Shown here piece after piece: positions 44,655 through 55,632 of a stretch of 64,000 nt of DNA. Both the position numbers and the translations under genes were made by a program. This DNA comes from Alteromonas sp. KUL42. Its GTDB lineage: Bacteria; Pseudomonadota; Gammaproteobacteria; Enterobacterales; Alteromonadaceae. Position 1 is the stretch's first letter. Each line of letters starts with the position of its first letter. The stretch covers positions 1 through 64,000 of the forward strand of contig NZ_BJKK01000020.1 in the NCBI RefSeq assembly GCF_006538325.1. The letters run 5' to 3'. A model generated the notes under the pieces. It worked only from the letters and a program-made list of their open reading frames with translations. It ran no database searches and had not been told where the DNA came from.

Positions 44655-44966
44655 TTAAGCAGTCACTACCGGGTTAGCTAATCGCCATGCTTCAAAGCCA
44701 CCGTCCATACTATAGACGGTTTCAAACCCTTGCTGTGCTATCACTTGAGCTGCTTGCTGACTGCTCACTCCGTGGTAACACACAACTACCACTGGGGTGT
44801 CTTTTGGCGTCTGTTCAATAAAAGTCGCGAAATTGTCGTTATTCAACGGCGCCGCATTTGGCATATGTCCATTGGCATACGACTGTGGGTCGCGAATATC
44901 AACAATAGCAACGTCGCCCTGAAAGTCCGCTACATCTTGAACACTAATGTGTGAGAATGTTGTCAT
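44655..44966 (-). CDS. glpE: Thiosulfate sulfurtransferase GlpE (single-domain rhodanese)
   Basis: The 103-residue cytoplasmic rhodanese has the active-site loop CYHGVSSQ (cysteine near residue 63), like E. coli GlpE, and the family strand [17 protein letters not shown]. It transfers sulfane sulfur from thiosulfate. It overlaps the tdh stop by four bases (ATGA), so it is expressed with threonine-degradation genes. Confidence 0.93.
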   Translation of the reverse strand: MTTFSHISVQDVADFQGDVAIVDIRDPQSYANGHMPNAAPLNNDNFATFIEQTPKDTPVVVVCYHGVSSQQAAQVIAQQGFETVYSMDGGFEAWRLANPVVTA

Positions 44967-45991
44967 ACTTGCCAGTCCAAAATAACTTTACCTGATTGAC
45001 CTGAGCCCATGGTATCAAACCCTTTCTGAAAGTCATCAATAGAAAAAGTGTGCGTGATAATTGGCGACAGATCTAAACCGCTCTGTAACAAGCTGGCCAT
45101 TTTGTACCAAGTTTCAAACATTTCTCGACCATAAATGCCTTTGATCACCAAGCCTTTAAAAATGACCTGGTTCCAATCGATGGCGACATCTTGCGGCGGA
45201 ATTCCCAACATGGCAATTTTGCCACCGTGGTTCATCTTATTCAGCATATCGCGAAACGCGGCTGGAACGCCTGACATTTCAAGACCCACGTCAAAACCTT
45301 CGGTCATGCCTAGGTCGTCCATAACGTCTTTCAAGTTTTCTTTGCTCACATCAACAGCGCGAGTAGCACCCATTTTTTTCGCAAGCTCTAAGCGATAAGG
45401 GTTAATATCGGTAACAACCACATGGCGTGCGCCTACGTGTTTGGCAACGGCCGCAGCCATAATACCGATAGGGCCAGCGCCAGTAATTAAAACGTCTTCT
45501 CCGACTAGGTCAAAGCTTAACGCGGTATGTACAGCGTTGCCAAAGGGGTCAAAAATAGATGCCAATTCATCACTGATGTTGTCAGGAATTTTAAATGCAT
45601 TGAACGCGGGAATAACTAAGTACTCAGCAAACGCACCTGGACGGTTTACACCAACGCCTTCGGTATTGCGGCACAAGTGAACGCGGCCTGCACGACAGTT
45701 TCGACAATGACCACATGTAATGTGGCCTTCACCAGAAACTCGGTCGCCAATATTGAAACCCTTGACTTCCTGCCCCATACCAACCACTTCACCTACATAT
45801 TCGTGGCCGACTACCATAGGCACTGGAATCGTGTTTTGTGACCACTCATCCCAGTTGTATATGTGCATGTCGGTACCGCAAATTGCCGTTTTGCGAATTT
45901 TAATCAGCAAATCGTTGTGGCCAACTTCTGGCTCAGGCGTATCTTGTAACCAAATGCCCTTTTCAGCTTTAGCTTTTACTAAGGACTTCAT
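44963..45991 (-). CDS. tdh: L-threonine 3-dehydrogenase
   Basis: The 342-residue zinc alcohol-dehydrogenase-fold enzyme oxidises threonine to 2-amino-3-ketobutyrate. It shows [17 protein letters not shown] (catalytic zinc cysteine), GHEYVGEV, the structural zinc cysteines ([15 protein letters not shown]) and the NAD site [11 protein letters not shown]. It overlaps kbl by four bases and acts with it. Confidence 0.96.
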   Translation of the reverse strand: MKSLVKAKAEKGIWLQDTPEPEVGHNDLLIKIRKTAICGTDMHIYNWDEWSQNTIPVPMVVGHEYVGEVVGMGQEVKGFNIGDRVSGEGHITCGHCRNCRAGRVHLCRNTEGVGVNRPGAFAEYLVIPAFNAFKIPDNISDELASIFDPFGNAVHTALSFDLVGEDVLITGAGPIGIMAAAVAKHVGARHVVVTDINPYRLELAKKMGATRAVDVSKENLKDVMDDLGMTEGFDVGLEMSGVPAAFRDMLNKMNHGGKIAMLGIPPQDVAIDWNQVIFKGLVIKGIYGREMFETWYKMASLLQSGLDLSPIITHTFSIDDFQKGFDTMGSGQSGKVILDWQV

Positions 45992-47184
45992 GAAATCACT
46001 CCCATTTCGCGACCCACTTCAATGAATGCGTCTACCGCTTTGTCTACGTGCGCTAAGCTGTGACCCGCAGACATTTGAGTGCGAATACGGGCTTGTCCTT
46101 TTGGTACAACTGGGTAAGAGAACCCAATCACGTAAATGCCTTTCTCAAGCAATTTATCAGCCATTTCACTGGCTAAACGTGCATCGCCAAGCATCACAGG
46201 GATAATAGCGTGATCTTTACCTGCAAGTGTAAAGCCCGCCTCTTCCATACGCGTGCGGAAGTGATTTGCATTGCGCCATAAGTTCGCACGCAGCTCATCA
46301 CCGTCTTTCATCATTTCAAACACTTGAAGTGACGCAGAAACAATAGGTGGTGCAACAGAGTTAGAGAACAAGTAAGGGCGAGAACGTTGACGCAACCATT
46401 CCACCACTTCTTTTTTACCTGACGTATAACCACCAGACGCACCACCAAGAGCTTTACCAAGTGTGCCAGTAATTATATCTATACGGCCCATTACGCCGCA
46501 GTATTCGTGACTGCCTCGGCCATTTTCACCTAAGAAGCCCGTAGCATGACAGTCGTCAACCATAACCATGGCATTGTATTTATCAGCCAAGTCGCAAATG
46601 GACGCAAGGTCAGCAATAACACCGTCCATTGAGAATACACCGTCAGTGGCAATTAGCTTAAAGCGCGCGCCATCGGCATCAGCCTGCTTCAATTGCGCTT
46701 CCAGTGCCGCCATGTCGTTGTTGTCATAGCGGTAGCGCTTCGCTTTACACAAGCGCACGCCGTCGATAATACTGGCGTGATTTAGCGCATCAGAAATAAT
46801 CGCATCTTCTGGGCCAAGCAGGGTTTCAAACAAACCGCCATTGGCATCAAAACACGATGGATAAAGAATGGTATCTTCCGTACCGAGAAAGTCGCTGATA
46901 GACGATTCTAACTGCTTGTGAATATCTTGGGTTCCACAAATAAAGCGCACCGACGCCACACCAAAACCATGGCTGTCTAAACCTTCTTTGGCCGCCTGAA
47001 TTAAACGCTCGTTGTTCGCCAAACCAAGGTAGTTGTTCGCACAAAAGTTAATAACGAGCTCACCATTGGCAACGCCAATATCAGCTTGTTGTTGTGAGGT
47101 GATCACACGTTCTTTTTTGTACAAACCATCTTGTTTTGTGGCTTCAATTTGCGATTGCAAATGCGAAATAAATGCCGCAGACAT
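45988..47184 (-). CDS. kbl: Glycine C-acetyltransferase (2-amino-3-ketobutyrate CoA ligase)
   Basis: The 398-residue PLP enzyme splits 2-amino-3-ketobutyrate to glycine and acetyl-CoA. The PLP lysine lies in [15 protein letters not shown], and [12 protein letters not shown] supplies the cofactor aspartate. The frame is open from 47250, but the ATG at 47184 has GGAGA about seven bases upstream and starts [10 protein letters not shown], giving the same length as E. coli Kbl. Confidence 0.95.
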   Translation of the reverse strand: MSAAFISHLQSQIEATKQDGLYKKERVITSQQQADIGVANGELVINFCANNYLGLANNERLIQAAKEGLDSHGFGVASVRFICGTQDIHKQLESSISDFLGTEDTILYPSCFDANGGLFETLLGPEDAIISDALNHASIIDGVRLCKAKRYRYDNNDMAALEAQLKQADADGARFKLIATDGVFSMDGVIADLASICDLADKYNAMVMVDDCHATGFLGENGRGSHEYCGVMGRIDIITGTLGKALGGASGGYTSGKKEVVEWLRQRSRPYLFSNSVAPPIVSASLQVFEMMKDGDELRANLWRNANHFRTRMEEAGFTLAGKDHAIIPVMLGDARLASEMADKLLEKGIYVIGFSYPVVPKGQARIRTQMSAGHSLAHVDKAVDAFIEVGREMGVIS

Positions 47185-47393
47185 GCCATTCTCCGATTGT
47201 AGGTATTTAAAAACCGTTAGTGTAATGAAAGCGCACTGAAGGGTACACATTAATGCGCTGTATTTAATGGGTTCGTCGACTAAGCTTGTAAATTATTTAG
47301 CACACTTAGTGAAACATTGCATAGGATTGCATAGAAAGTGCCGATGGTTTATTAATTTAAACCCTGCCAGTTCACTTCAACGGCCAGCAAGCT

Positions 47394-49838
47394 CTAAGCA
47401 GATTCGCGCCAGTAACCTAAATTTACTCGGTGTCCCAACACATCCCAAACATCAGCTTCAGGAATGGGTTTACTAATTAGATAGCCCTGCCCTATATGAC
47501 AGTCGAATTGGCATAGCAGTTCATACTGTTCCGGTGTTTCAATACCTTCGGCAATCACTAACATGCCCATATTACTCACCATAGAAATGGTCGAATGAAC
47601 AATGTTTCTGTCATCTGCGCTGCTAGCGATGTTAGCGACAAACGAACGGTCAATTTTTATAAAGTCAGCGGGCAGCGACTTGAGATAGCTAAGCGATGAA
47701 TAACCCGTACCAAAATCATCAATGGCAATCATGCAGCCCATTTCGCGAATAGTGCGCATTATACTGGTAGCTCTGTCGATATCAGACACCAACACCGTTT
47801 CGGTTAGCTCTAAACACACCTGCTCTGGCGCTATTTCGTTATTGATGATTTGTTGTTGTAGAAAATCGGGCAAATTGGGGTCAAGGAACTGTCCAGCCGA
47901 TAAGTTGATAGCCAGCTTGATATCACCATAGCCACTGTTTTTTAACTCTTTGATCAAATAGGTAGCCCTTGTAACAACCCAGTAGTCGAGTTCCAACATA
48001 AATGAGGTGCTTTCCAATAAAGGAATAAAGTCGGCTGGTGAGATTGGGCCTTTAGTGGGATGTGTCCAGCGCAATAGCGCTTCAAACCCCACCAGCTTAC
48101 CAGTTTGCATTTCAATTTGAGGCTGCAATGCTAAGCTAAATTGATTGTCGCGAAGTGCTTCTCGCGCTTCAGATTCCAGCTCTACTTTTTGCATGACTTT
48201 TTGATTCATGGTGGCATCGTACACACGGTATTCAGCCCCTTTCTTCTCTTTGGCTTCGTACATGGCAATATCAGCATGGCGTAACAATTCCGCCGGTGTT
48301 GCCATTGAATGGGTCGTAATGGCAATACCTATACTGATAGATACGTAAAAACTCGTGCCCTCAACAATGATTGGCTCTTTAAACTCATCTATAAGTTTTT
48401 TCGCCACATCGTCTACTTGTTGTTTATTTGCAATGTGTGAGAGCAAAACAACAAATTCATCACCGCCAAAGCGCGACGCTATATCGGTTTCCCTAAGCGG
48501 CCTTGAGATCCGCATTGCAGCGGCTTTAAGTAATTTATCTCCGACATCATGCCCGTGACTGTCATTCACTTTTTTGAAGTCATCTAAGTCCATAAACATC
48601 AAGGCAAGTAACTGATCTTCCTTTGCAGTACCATCTAATTGCTTTTCTATTTGAAAGGTAAGCATGTTGCGGTTAGGTAATCCCGTTAACACATCAAACA
48701 TCGCCATTTTTTCTAATTTTGCGGTGTTAATGGCCATTTGACCGTCGAAGCTTTCAAGCTGTCTGGCTAAATTATTCGCAGCATCTTCAACCACATCTAG
48801 CTCGTCGGTTAAATTAAACAGCGGCGCTTTCCTGCGCTTTGCGGTTACCGCATAGAACTCATCAAACTTGTGCTCTGCCAGCATAGGCAAACGCTCGCTA
48901 ACACCTAAAAGACGAATGCGATATTGGTTTAAAAACAGGTATATAAGAAACGAAAACACAATAAATAGGGCCGTGGCCGTTGAAATAACAACGTAGCGAT
49001 ATTGTGCATTTTGTAATTGTTTATTCGTCACATCTTGCACTATAAGCAAATAGGGGTGATCCCCCGTGGCATGGTTAAATGGCAGTAAACTCATTAATAA
49101 CTGCTTGTCATCTAGTGGCGCCAATAAACCTTGTGTGATTAATGCGTCAACACTCCAACCTTCAGGTAGGGCTTCAAATAAGCGTTGCAAATATTGTCTA
49201 TTAGCTGCCGACTGTTGGCTGGAAATAACCAGCTGAGTTTTGCCTAATGCGTCTTCTGCTTGCTGAACAATAGCAACCTTGTGTACGTCTGTAGCACGGC
49301 TGAACAAATAGAGAAGCTCTCGCATAGAGGCCGAAACGACAATAACAGGGACGGTATTGGTGTCGGTCATAATGGGAATAGAGATGTAGTGTGTACACAC
49401 TGACGCGCAGTACAATAAAGAGCGACTTTCAAACGTAGCACGGGTAGTTTCTACCAAACGAGTAACTTCTTCCGTTGCTTTTATATTGGTGTTATTGACA
49501 ACGCCCTGCTCACCAAAAAGATAGATTTGTTCAACCTGGAAATTCAGCGTTAGATACTCATTCAAGTCGCTAAGAGTATTCTCTAAGGCCTCCAGTGAAT
49601 TAGCCTGAGTACCGCTTTTGTGGCTAATGATATCTATTAGTAAAATCATTCTGTTGTGCAATATTTCTTCGAATAGTTGCACGCGGCGTTGGTTGTTAAT
49701 TTGACTTTCGGTTTGTTGCAGCAATACCCGTTCTTCGGACTCTTTAATCAATACTGCCGAGATAACAATGGTTACCGTTAGCACCATTGCCAACAGCGTG
49801 ATGATGGTTTTAGTGGTAAATGAAACCTTAACCTTCAT
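47394..49838 (-). CDS. Membrane GGDEF-EAL c-di-GMP enzyme
   Basis: The 814-residue protein has an N-terminal helix (about 12-32), a periplasmic sensor of about 240 residues, a second helix (about 285-310), a GGDEF domain (about 385-545, RFGGDEFVVLL) and an EAL domain (about 560-800) with canonical FEALLRWTHP, ELTETVLV, IDDFGTGYSSLSYL and KIDRSFV. Both catalytic signatures look intact, so it may be bifunctional. It is third in a row after a PstS-like gene and an outer-membrane barrel gene, the second only nine bases upstream. The ATG at 49838 is preferred over the GTG one codon earlier. Confidence 0.92.
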   Translation of the reverse strand: MKVKVSFTTKTIITLLAMVLTVTIVISAVLIKESEERVLLQQTESQINNQRRVQLFEEILHNRMILLIDIISHKSGTQANSLEALENTLSDLNEYLTLNFQVEQIYLFGEQGVVNNTNIKATEEVTRLVETTRATFESRSLLYCASVCTHYISIPIMTDTNTVPVIVVSASMRELLYLFSRATDVHKVAIVQQAEDALGKTQLVISSQQSAANRQYLQRLFEALPEGWSVDALITQGLLAPLDDKQLLMSLLPFNHATGDHPYLLIVQDVTNKQLQNAQYRYVVISTATALFIVFSFLIYLFLNQYRIRLLGVSERLPMLAEHKFDEFYAVTAKRRKAPLFNLTDELDVVEDAANNLARQLESFDGQMAINTAKLEKMAMFDVLTGLPNRNMLTFQIEKQLDGTAKEDQLLALMFMDLDDFKKVNDSHGHDVGDKLLKAAAMRISRPLRETDIASRFGGDEFVVLLSHIANKQQVDDVAKKLIDEFKEPIIVEGTSFYVSISIGIAITTHSMATPAELLRHADIAMYEAKEKKGAEYRVYDATMNQKVMQKVELESEAREALRDNQFSLALQPQIEMQTGKLVGFEALLRWTHPTKGPISPADFIPLLESTSFMLELDYWVVTRATYLIKELKNSGYGDIKLAINLSAGQFLDPNLPDFLQQQIINNEIAPEQVCLELTETVLVSDIDRATSIMRTIREMGCMIAIDDFGTGYSSLSYLKSLPADFIKIDRSFVANIASSADDRNIVHSTISMVSNMGMLVIAEGIETPEQYELLCQFDCHIGQGYLISKPIPEADVWDVLGHRVNLGYWRESA

Positions 49839-49847
49839 CACGCGGCC

Positions 49848-51026
49848 CTAGAACCAATACATCAATTGCAACGACCACATTTTCCACTTTTCATCGGTAT
49901 GGGAAGCAACATTTCTATCCAGTAAACTCACCACGCGTGTGGCACCTTCTGCCCAATGATGTTCGCCTTGTAAACGCCAATTAGGTGCAATGTCGTAACT
50001 AAAACCAACTGTCACAGTATCTTGGTAGGCGAAATAAGCCGGAATAAGACCGCCAGTGAACATCTCAAGCCTCTCACCATTGGGGTCTGACACATCATTG
50101 GTATAAGTGTCGTAGCCCACCAGAGCACTTAATTGGCTGTTGAATAAATAGCGAAATTGAATAAAGCCACCCTCACCGGTGCGTTTTTCGGTGTAATCTG
50201 GAGCGAAAAGCCCAGCACTGTCTTGAATTTCACGCAATATTTCAGAAGACACTTCCCAATTTTCTGAAAAATACTGCGCAGACAACATAAAGCGTTGAAT
50301 ATTGGCTTTACCCGACAACCGATTGTCAACCTTGGCAGCTTTGTAGGTAAAATCAGAAGACAGCCAACTTGCACCTATTTTCATTTCCATGGTGGAAGGC
50401 TGCCAAAACACACTGGCTTGATGCACAAAATCTTGTTTGATTTTGCCCTTTGCTTCTTCCCCTAACAAAAAGTCACGCTGGGAATTATTGATAGATGAAC
50501 GTCCGTAGCTCCAATTGAGCTCCCAGATATTATCTTTGCCATAGCGAGAAAAACTGGTCTGCACTCCATTGCTGCCCAACGCAACATCGCGAAACCCATC
50601 AAAATAAACCGATTGAGGGAGCACTGCTGTATGACGTGTTTGCGGTACATCCCGCGTTACTGAATACAGCCAATGTCTATTTTTGAATCGGCCTAAGTGA
50701 ACCTGAGCTTGCCAGCCACTGCCGATATTCGGCAACTTCCAATCAATGAAGAGATAATCTAATCGTGTACCTTGTTCAAACCTATTCCCACCGTCCAAAT
50801 AATTCACTTGCCCTGCAATGGAAATATTTTCTACCACTTGGTAATAACCGTTCAGTCCAACTTCAGTAAGTTCGCCCGTGATGTCATCGTTATCGGTGAT
50901 AAATAAGCTGTCTTTTGATTGTGTAAGACCTTGTGATACATAACCGTGCCACGACAAGCCTTCAAAGTTTGCCTGAACGACGGTGCTAACTAGAAGCGAA
51001 GTGAAAAATAAAAATTTTCTTATCAT
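49848..51026 (-). CDS. Outer-membrane beta-barrel protein of a sensory module
   Basis: The 392-residue protein has a signal peptide (ending VVQA-N) and barrel-like alternation throughout, ending LQLMYWF, a C-terminal aromatic signature. The start FEGLSWHGYVSQGLTQS is typical of porin-like proteins that accompany GGDEF-EAL genes in gammaproteobacteria. It overlaps the upstream PstS-like gene by four bases (ATGA). No substrate can be assigned. Confidence 0.82.
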   Translation of the reverse strand: MIRKFLFFTSLLVSTVVQANFEGLSWHGYVSQGLTQSKDSLFITDNDDITGELTEVGLNGYYQVVENISIAGQVNYLDGGNRFEQGTRLDYLFIDWKLPNIGSGWQAQVHLGRFKNRHWLYSVTRDVPQTRHTAVLPQSVYFDGFRDVALGSNGVQTSFSRYGKDNIWELNWSYGRSSINNSQRDFLLGEEAKGKIKQDFVHQASVFWQPSTMEMKIGASWLSSDFTYKAAKVDNRLSGKANIQRFMLSAQYFSENWEVSSEILREIQDSAGLFAPDYTEKRTGEGGFIQFRYLFNSQLSALVGYDTYTNDVSDPNGERLEMFTGGLIPAYFAYQDTVTVGFSYDIAPNWRLQGEHHWAEGATRVVSLLDRNVASHTDEKWKMWSLQLMYWF

Positions 51027-51493
51027 TCGACTACCTCTAAATGCCGTAATTTGGCTATTTTGTCACTTTCAAGATACCCGATGGCCCCTTCTGTATTCTC
51101 AAGCGCTTGCACAAGCTCTTCGTATGACGATACACGCACAGGCGTTACTCCTTGCCCAGAATAAGTAATTTGATCCCACAAGCGAGACAGCTGATAAGGA
51201 AACATTTTTAGCGTGTCGCGGCAGAAGCGTTTGTGCAGTTCGTTATTGTCATGCAGTACAAATACTGTGATGCGCGTGCCATCGTGCCAGTACTGACGAT
51301 GCCCCGTGAAAATTTGACGCAGTTCGGTGCGCTCTAGCTCCGACATTACTACACTTTCGTTAACCATGACATTGAGCTCTGCGGCATTAACTTTGTGCAC
51401 ACACAAAAATACCACCGCGATAACAAGCAGTGTTAAATGTATATTTGAGTGGTCAAAAACAGCTGACAGCCACCGCAAAGCTGGCTTTTTCAT
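51023..51493 (-). CDS. Short PstS-like (phosphate-binding-type) exported protein
   Basis: The 156-residue product has an N-terminal signal or anchor (about 17-37) and one domain of the PBP-like/PstS fold: ELNVMVNESVVMSELERTEL, IFTGHRQYWHDGTRI, TVFVLHD, and AIGYLESDKI. It is half the usual length of a solute-binding protein, so it probably keeps a ligand-binding lobe for sensing, not for ABC import; no ABC permease gene is nearby. It is the first gene of the three-gene module. Confidence 0.8.
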   Translation of the reverse strand: MKKPALRWLSAVFDHSNIHLTLLVIAVVFLCVHKVNAAELNVMVNESVVMSELERTELRQIFTGHRQYWHDGTRITVFVLHDNNELHKRFCRDTLKMFPYQLSRLWDQITYSGQGVTPVRVSSYEELVQALENTEGAIGYLESDKIAKLRHLEVVE

Positions 51494-51583
51494 CTCGTAA
51501 CGACTCCCTGTTATAGCAAAGGAAAGACTGCGCTCGTTTAAGTGTAGATTCTAGTTGTTAGTTTTACCTTACAACGACATTAA

Positions 51584-52609
51584 TTATCCAACAAATAACG
51601 AAACTTTTTGTTGAACCATATCAAAGGTTATTTTATTCATAAGCTCGCTACCCTTTGCTCTTGTACCCCAGGGTAACGCAGTCCAAAGCTTTCCTTTTTG
51701 CGCTTCAATACACTCGTCGTATACTGATACAACGTGCTGTAGATCATTGTATGGCCCCGTTCTTCGGGGGTTTGAGTGTGCATACAAACCAATGACGGGC
51801 GTACCAACGGTGGTTGCCATATGTGCTGGCCCGGTATCAGGCGCAATAACCAGCTGAGCGTGTTTCAATAGCATAAGCAACTGGTGCAACGACGTTTTAC
51901 CAGTAAAATCTTGTATGTCCTTTTTGGCAAAACTTTTGATGGCGTCTGCGGTAGTTCTGTCCAGCTTACCCGGGCCACCACAAAGTATCACTTTTACGCC
52001 CTTTTCTTGAATGTAGTCAGCGATTTGAGCATAGCGCTCTGGCAACCAGTTGCGCTCTGCTTTACTTGCCGCGGGCGAAATAACAACATATTTCCCCAAT
52101 TCACTGGCCTGCTCCTCACCCCAACGTTCGTCTTCTTCAGATACCGGAATACACCAACTGGGTTTATCAACCTCTGGTACACCCAAGGCGTCCGCAAAAT
52201 CCATAAAGCCGTCTAGCACATGGGCATGCTTTCTTGGCGCAACACGGGTATTGGCGAATAGCCAATGCAATTCTTTGCTGCGCGCCCAATCAAATCCAAT
52301 GCGCTTTTTCGCTTTTATCACCCGCGATGCCATATTGGAGCGCAATGCCACTTGCATCATTAGTAATGCGTCAAAAACATCGTCTTTTACAGCATCTTTT
52401 AGTGCTTTCACAGCTGCCTTACCCTGTGACTTATCGAAAATGATAAAGCGCACATTTGGCATTAGCCTAACCAATTGATATTCAACTTTGCCAATGACCC
52501 ACGTAATTTCAGCATTGGGCCACTGGGTTTGAATGCGCGTTACCATAGCAGCCGCATGACAGACATCCCCTATTGCTGATAAACGCATTAAACAAATCTT
52601 TTTTACCAC
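51584..52609 (-). CDS. Glycosyltransferase family 9 (LPS heptosyltransferase-like)
   Basis: The 341-residue protein matches ADP-heptose:LPS heptosyltransferases: ICLMRLSAIGDVCHAAAMV at the N-terminus, AEITWVIGKVEYQL, and the C-terminal donor site VIAPDTGPAHMATTVGTPVIGLYAHSNPRRTGP. It likely adds a heptose to the LPS inner core on the cytoplasmic side. It is divergent from kdkA, another LPS core gene. Which heptose it adds is not clear. Confidence 0.88.
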   Translation of the reverse strand: MVKKICLMRLSAIGDVCHAAAMVTRIQTQWPNAEITWVIGKVEYQLVRLMPNVRFIIFDKSQGKAAVKALKDAVKDDVFDALLMMQVALRSNMASRVIKAKKRIGFDWARSKELHWLFANTRVAPRKHAHVLDGFMDFADALGVPEVDKPSWCIPVSEEDERWGEEQASELGKYVVISPAASKAERNWLPERYAQIADYIQEKGVKVILCGGPGKLDRTTADAIKSFAKKDIQDFTGKTSLHQLLMLLKHAQLVIAPDTGPAHMATTVGTPVIGLYAHSNPRRTGPYNDLQHVVSVYDECIEAQKGKLWTALPWGTRAKGSELMNKITFDMVQQKVSLFVG

Positions 52610-52681
52610 AGACGCTCTCTCGTTGCTGAAAAACCAAAATAAATCATTAGAATGTGAAATTTACCATAACTTGTGGGCAAC

Positions 52682-53413
52682 ATGGCGACAATACGACGCG
52701 ACATCGGTGCTGGGCACTATTTTATATTTGATGACACTTTAGTGAGTCATCCCAATGAAGATATGTTTAGCTCACATTTTTGGCAACTACAAAATAAGGT
52801 AACAGGCCAAGCAAAAGGACGTGGTACTACCATCTTCATACAACACGAACAACAGCAGTGGGTGCTGCGGCATTACAAGCGCGGCGGTATGATTGGCAAG
52901 TTGCTCAGTGATCAATACTTCTTTGTCGGTGTTGAACATAGCCGAGCGTTTAAAGAGTTTCGATTGCTCTCGCTTATGCAACGCCAAGGCTTGCGTGTAC
53001 CCGTACCTGTCGCTGCACGAGTTCATCGTCGTGGCCTTATCTATCGCGCTGACCTCATCACTCAAAATATTCCCTATAGCCGTGACTTGCATCATATGCT
53101 TTGTGAAGCACCGCTTTCAAACGACGACTGGTCTAATGTAGGCAAAGCGTTAGCGGCCATGCACAATTGTCAGGTTTATCACCATGACGCCAACATCCGA
53201 AATATCATGATGGATAACAACCGACACATCTGGCTAATTGATTTCGACCGCTGTGAAGTGCGTTCTGGTGAAAGTTGGAAGCAAAGTAACCTCGACAGGC
53301 TACTTCGTTCACTGCGCAAAGAAAAAGAAAAGAACACCACTTTCCACTGGGAATTTGCTCAATGGCAATACTTCCTCTCGGGTTATAAAGGTGCAATTAA
53401 TGCCCCCAGCTAA
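52682..53413 (+). CDS. kdkA: 3-deoxy-D-manno-octulosonic acid kinase
   Basis: The 243-residue kinase phosphorylates the Kdo residue of the LPS inner core. It has the small-lobe RHYKRGGMIGKLLSDQYFF, the catalytic loop YHHDANIRNIMMD and the metal site WLIDFDRCEVR. The ATG at 52682 is preferred over a GTG nine bases upstream. It is divergent from the heptosyltransferase gene with about 70 bases between. Confidence 0.9.
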   Translation: MATIRRDIGAGHYFIFDDTLVSHPNEDMFSSHFWQLQNKVTGQAKGRGTTIFIQHEQQQWVLRHYKRGGMIGKLLSDQYFFVGVEHSRAFKEFRLLSLMQRQGLRVPVPVAARVHRRGLIYRADLITQNIPYSRDLHHMLCEAPLSNDDWSNVGKALAAMHNCQVYHHDANIRNIMMDNNRHIWLIDFDRCEVRSGESWKQSNLDRLLRSLRKEKEKNTTFHWEFAQWQYFLSGYKGAINAPS

Positions 53414-53493
53414 TTGGTAATTTATTTCATTGTGATACATTAAGGCAAAGCGAACAGATCGTAGCTAGCAATAATCACTTTCCAACCAAATGA

Positions 53494-53991
<498 letters not shown>

Positions 53992-54008
53992 TCGTTCGTC
54001 ATAAAGTA

Positions 54009-54818
54009 CTATCGTTGGCAGTGTGTGCAAAAAAATGTATTGCGCTGCCCAATCACCTTACTTTGTATTTCTTTACCGCACACTTCGCACGGCTTCCCTT
54101 TTCTTCCATATACATTTAGGTGTTGTGCGAAATACCCTGGGTTTCCGTCTGTTTGAGCAAAGTCTTTCAATGTTGTGCCACCTTGCTCAATCGCTTTTGC
54201 CAGTACTTGCTTGATGGTTTGTGTTAAACGCTTGTAGCGCTGAGCACTGATATTTCCAGCTGGGCGCCTAGGGTCAATTCCAGCCAAAAATAGGGCTTCA
54301 TTCGCGTAAATATTCCCCACGCCAACAACCACGCTATTGTCCATAATGAAGTTCTTAACTGGGCCTTTTCGACTACGAGATAAACTAAATAGACGACTAT
54401 CATCAAAATCTTCTGTAAGCGGTTCTGGCCCTAAATTACCTAACATGGCAAGTGGTGCACTAGGCGCTTGCCAAAGTACGGCACCAAAGCGTCTAGGGTC
54501 GTTAAATCGCAGGCATTTTCCTGTATTAAGAACAATATCCACGTGGTCGTGTTTGACCAGTGGAGTGGTACTATCAATTACCCGTAATTTCCCTGACATT
54601 CCCAAGTGCAGCACAATAGTGCCTGCTTGGGTTTCAATTAAGAGATATTTAGCACGACGCTTGACCGCCATCACTATTTGACCTTCAGCAAGCGAGATCT
54701 CTTCTGGAATTGGCCAGCGCATTCTGCGTTCCCTAATTACCATGCGGGTAATGGTATTACCCAGTAAGTGAGGTGAAACTCCTAAGCGACTGACTTCAAC
54801 TTCTGGTAATTCAGGCAT
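54009..54818 (-). CDS. mutM: Formamidopyrimidine-DNA glycosylase
   Basis: The 269-residue base-excision enzyme removes 8-oxoguanine and related lesions. It has the catalytic proline-glutamate start MPELPEVE, the lysine in GMSGKLRV, MDNSVVVGVGNIYANEALF, and a C-terminal zinc finger (CEVCGKEI and CTHC). The ends and length are normal. It converges with coaD. Confidence 0.97.
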   Translation of the reverse strand: MPELPEVEVSRLGVSPHLLGNTITRMVIRERRMRWPIPEEISLAEGQIVMAVKRRAKYLLIETQAGTIVLHLGMSGKLRVIDSTTPLVKHDHVDIVLNTGKCLRFNDPRRFGAVLWQAPSAPLAMLGNLGPEPLTEDFDDSRLFSLSRSRKGPVKNFIMDNSVVVGVGNIYANEALFLAGIDPRRPAGNISAQRYKRLTQTIKQVLAKAIEQGGTTLKDFAQTDGNPGYFAQHLNVYGRKGKPCEVCGKEIQSKVIGQRNTFFCTHCQR

Positions 54819-54886
54819 GTTAATATTCCGCTGTTTAGATAGTGCTGATCATTCTCTGGTTTGGCGATCCCAAGGTTGCGCTATTC

Positions 54887-55357
54887 CTAGATAGTGCTGT
54901 TCCAAGGTAAGAGTGTGGTAAAAGTTGCATTGGTAAGAGAATACCAATTGCCTTCAAACTCAACTAATGTAGGTGTGGTATTAGGATAAAAGCCATATAC
55001 AATACCGTTTGGTTGACCTGCAATCCACACTACGACCACGTGAGGTTGTGACTGAACAACACTTTCAGGTACGGATGTAACAGGTGTGATCGCAGCTCGC
55101 TGCCACTCTGAGAATTGTCGGTCAGGAGCAACAGAGAGTGTTGTAGCAAGTGTGCTCTGTCGCCATTGCTGACCACTGCGCTCTAAGCTATTGCCGTCTT
55201 GTTCAATTTTGAGGACATACGCCCCTTCTGGCAAAAGCGTGCGTGATTGCGCCACGTCAGGCTTGGGGAGGAAGCTGTCTAAATTGAACAGGGCTATCAT
55301 TATCAACATGGCAATAATAACCACATTGTTCATAGCGCGCTGCGAAATTCTTGCCAC
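54887..55357 (-). CDS. Membrane-anchored protein of unknown function
   Basis: The 156-residue product has one N-terminal hydrophobic anchor (about 11-28) and a periplasmic domain of about 125 residues with mixed beta content, including PHVVVVWIAGQPNGIVYGFYP and YSLTNATFTTLLPW. No motif is recognised. It lies between mutM and the ribosomal protein genes in the same direction; a similar protein appears in related bacteria near mutM or coaD, which is recollection and not shown here. Confidence 0.68.
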   Translation of the reverse strand: MARISQRAMNNVVIIAMLIMIALFNLDSFLPKPDVAQSRTLLPEGAYVLKIEQDGNSLERSGQQWRQSTLATTLSVAPDRQFSEWQRAAITPVTSVPESVVQSQPHVVVVWIAGQPNGIVYGFYPNTTPTLVEFEGNWYSLTNATFTTLLPWNSTI

Positions 55358-55570
55358 TGTCTTTATCCAAACACTCTTTTAATATACGCAATATTAATGT
55401 GTTAGTGCACTAGATGCTAACCCTTATTCGCATTAGTCCAATTAAACAGGCAAGGATCTCAGACCAGCTAAACATCGCTTAAGTGATCGAGGTACAAAAC
55501 ACTATTATGATCACAAAGGGCTGCCGACAGATCCTGAGGATCCGCCTCCATTTCCTTGTCGATCAAACGC

Positions 55571-55596
55571 AAAAAACCCAGCAAAAGCTGGGTTTT
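55571..55596 (-). terminator. Terminator after rpmB-rpmG
   Basis: The arms aaaacccagc and gctgggtttt with a four-base loop, with A and T runs, form a strong terminator 37 bases after rpmG. Confidence 0.9.
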
Positions 55597-55632
55597 CGTG
55601 GAGACAAAAGCAAGTGCTCTTAGAAAAGGGCT

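Noticed and set aside
47300..47350. Short direct repeat attgcatag upstream of kbl as a possible regulatory element
   Set aside because: The units are nine bases long and only two, so chance is likely; no riboswitch-like fold is seen.
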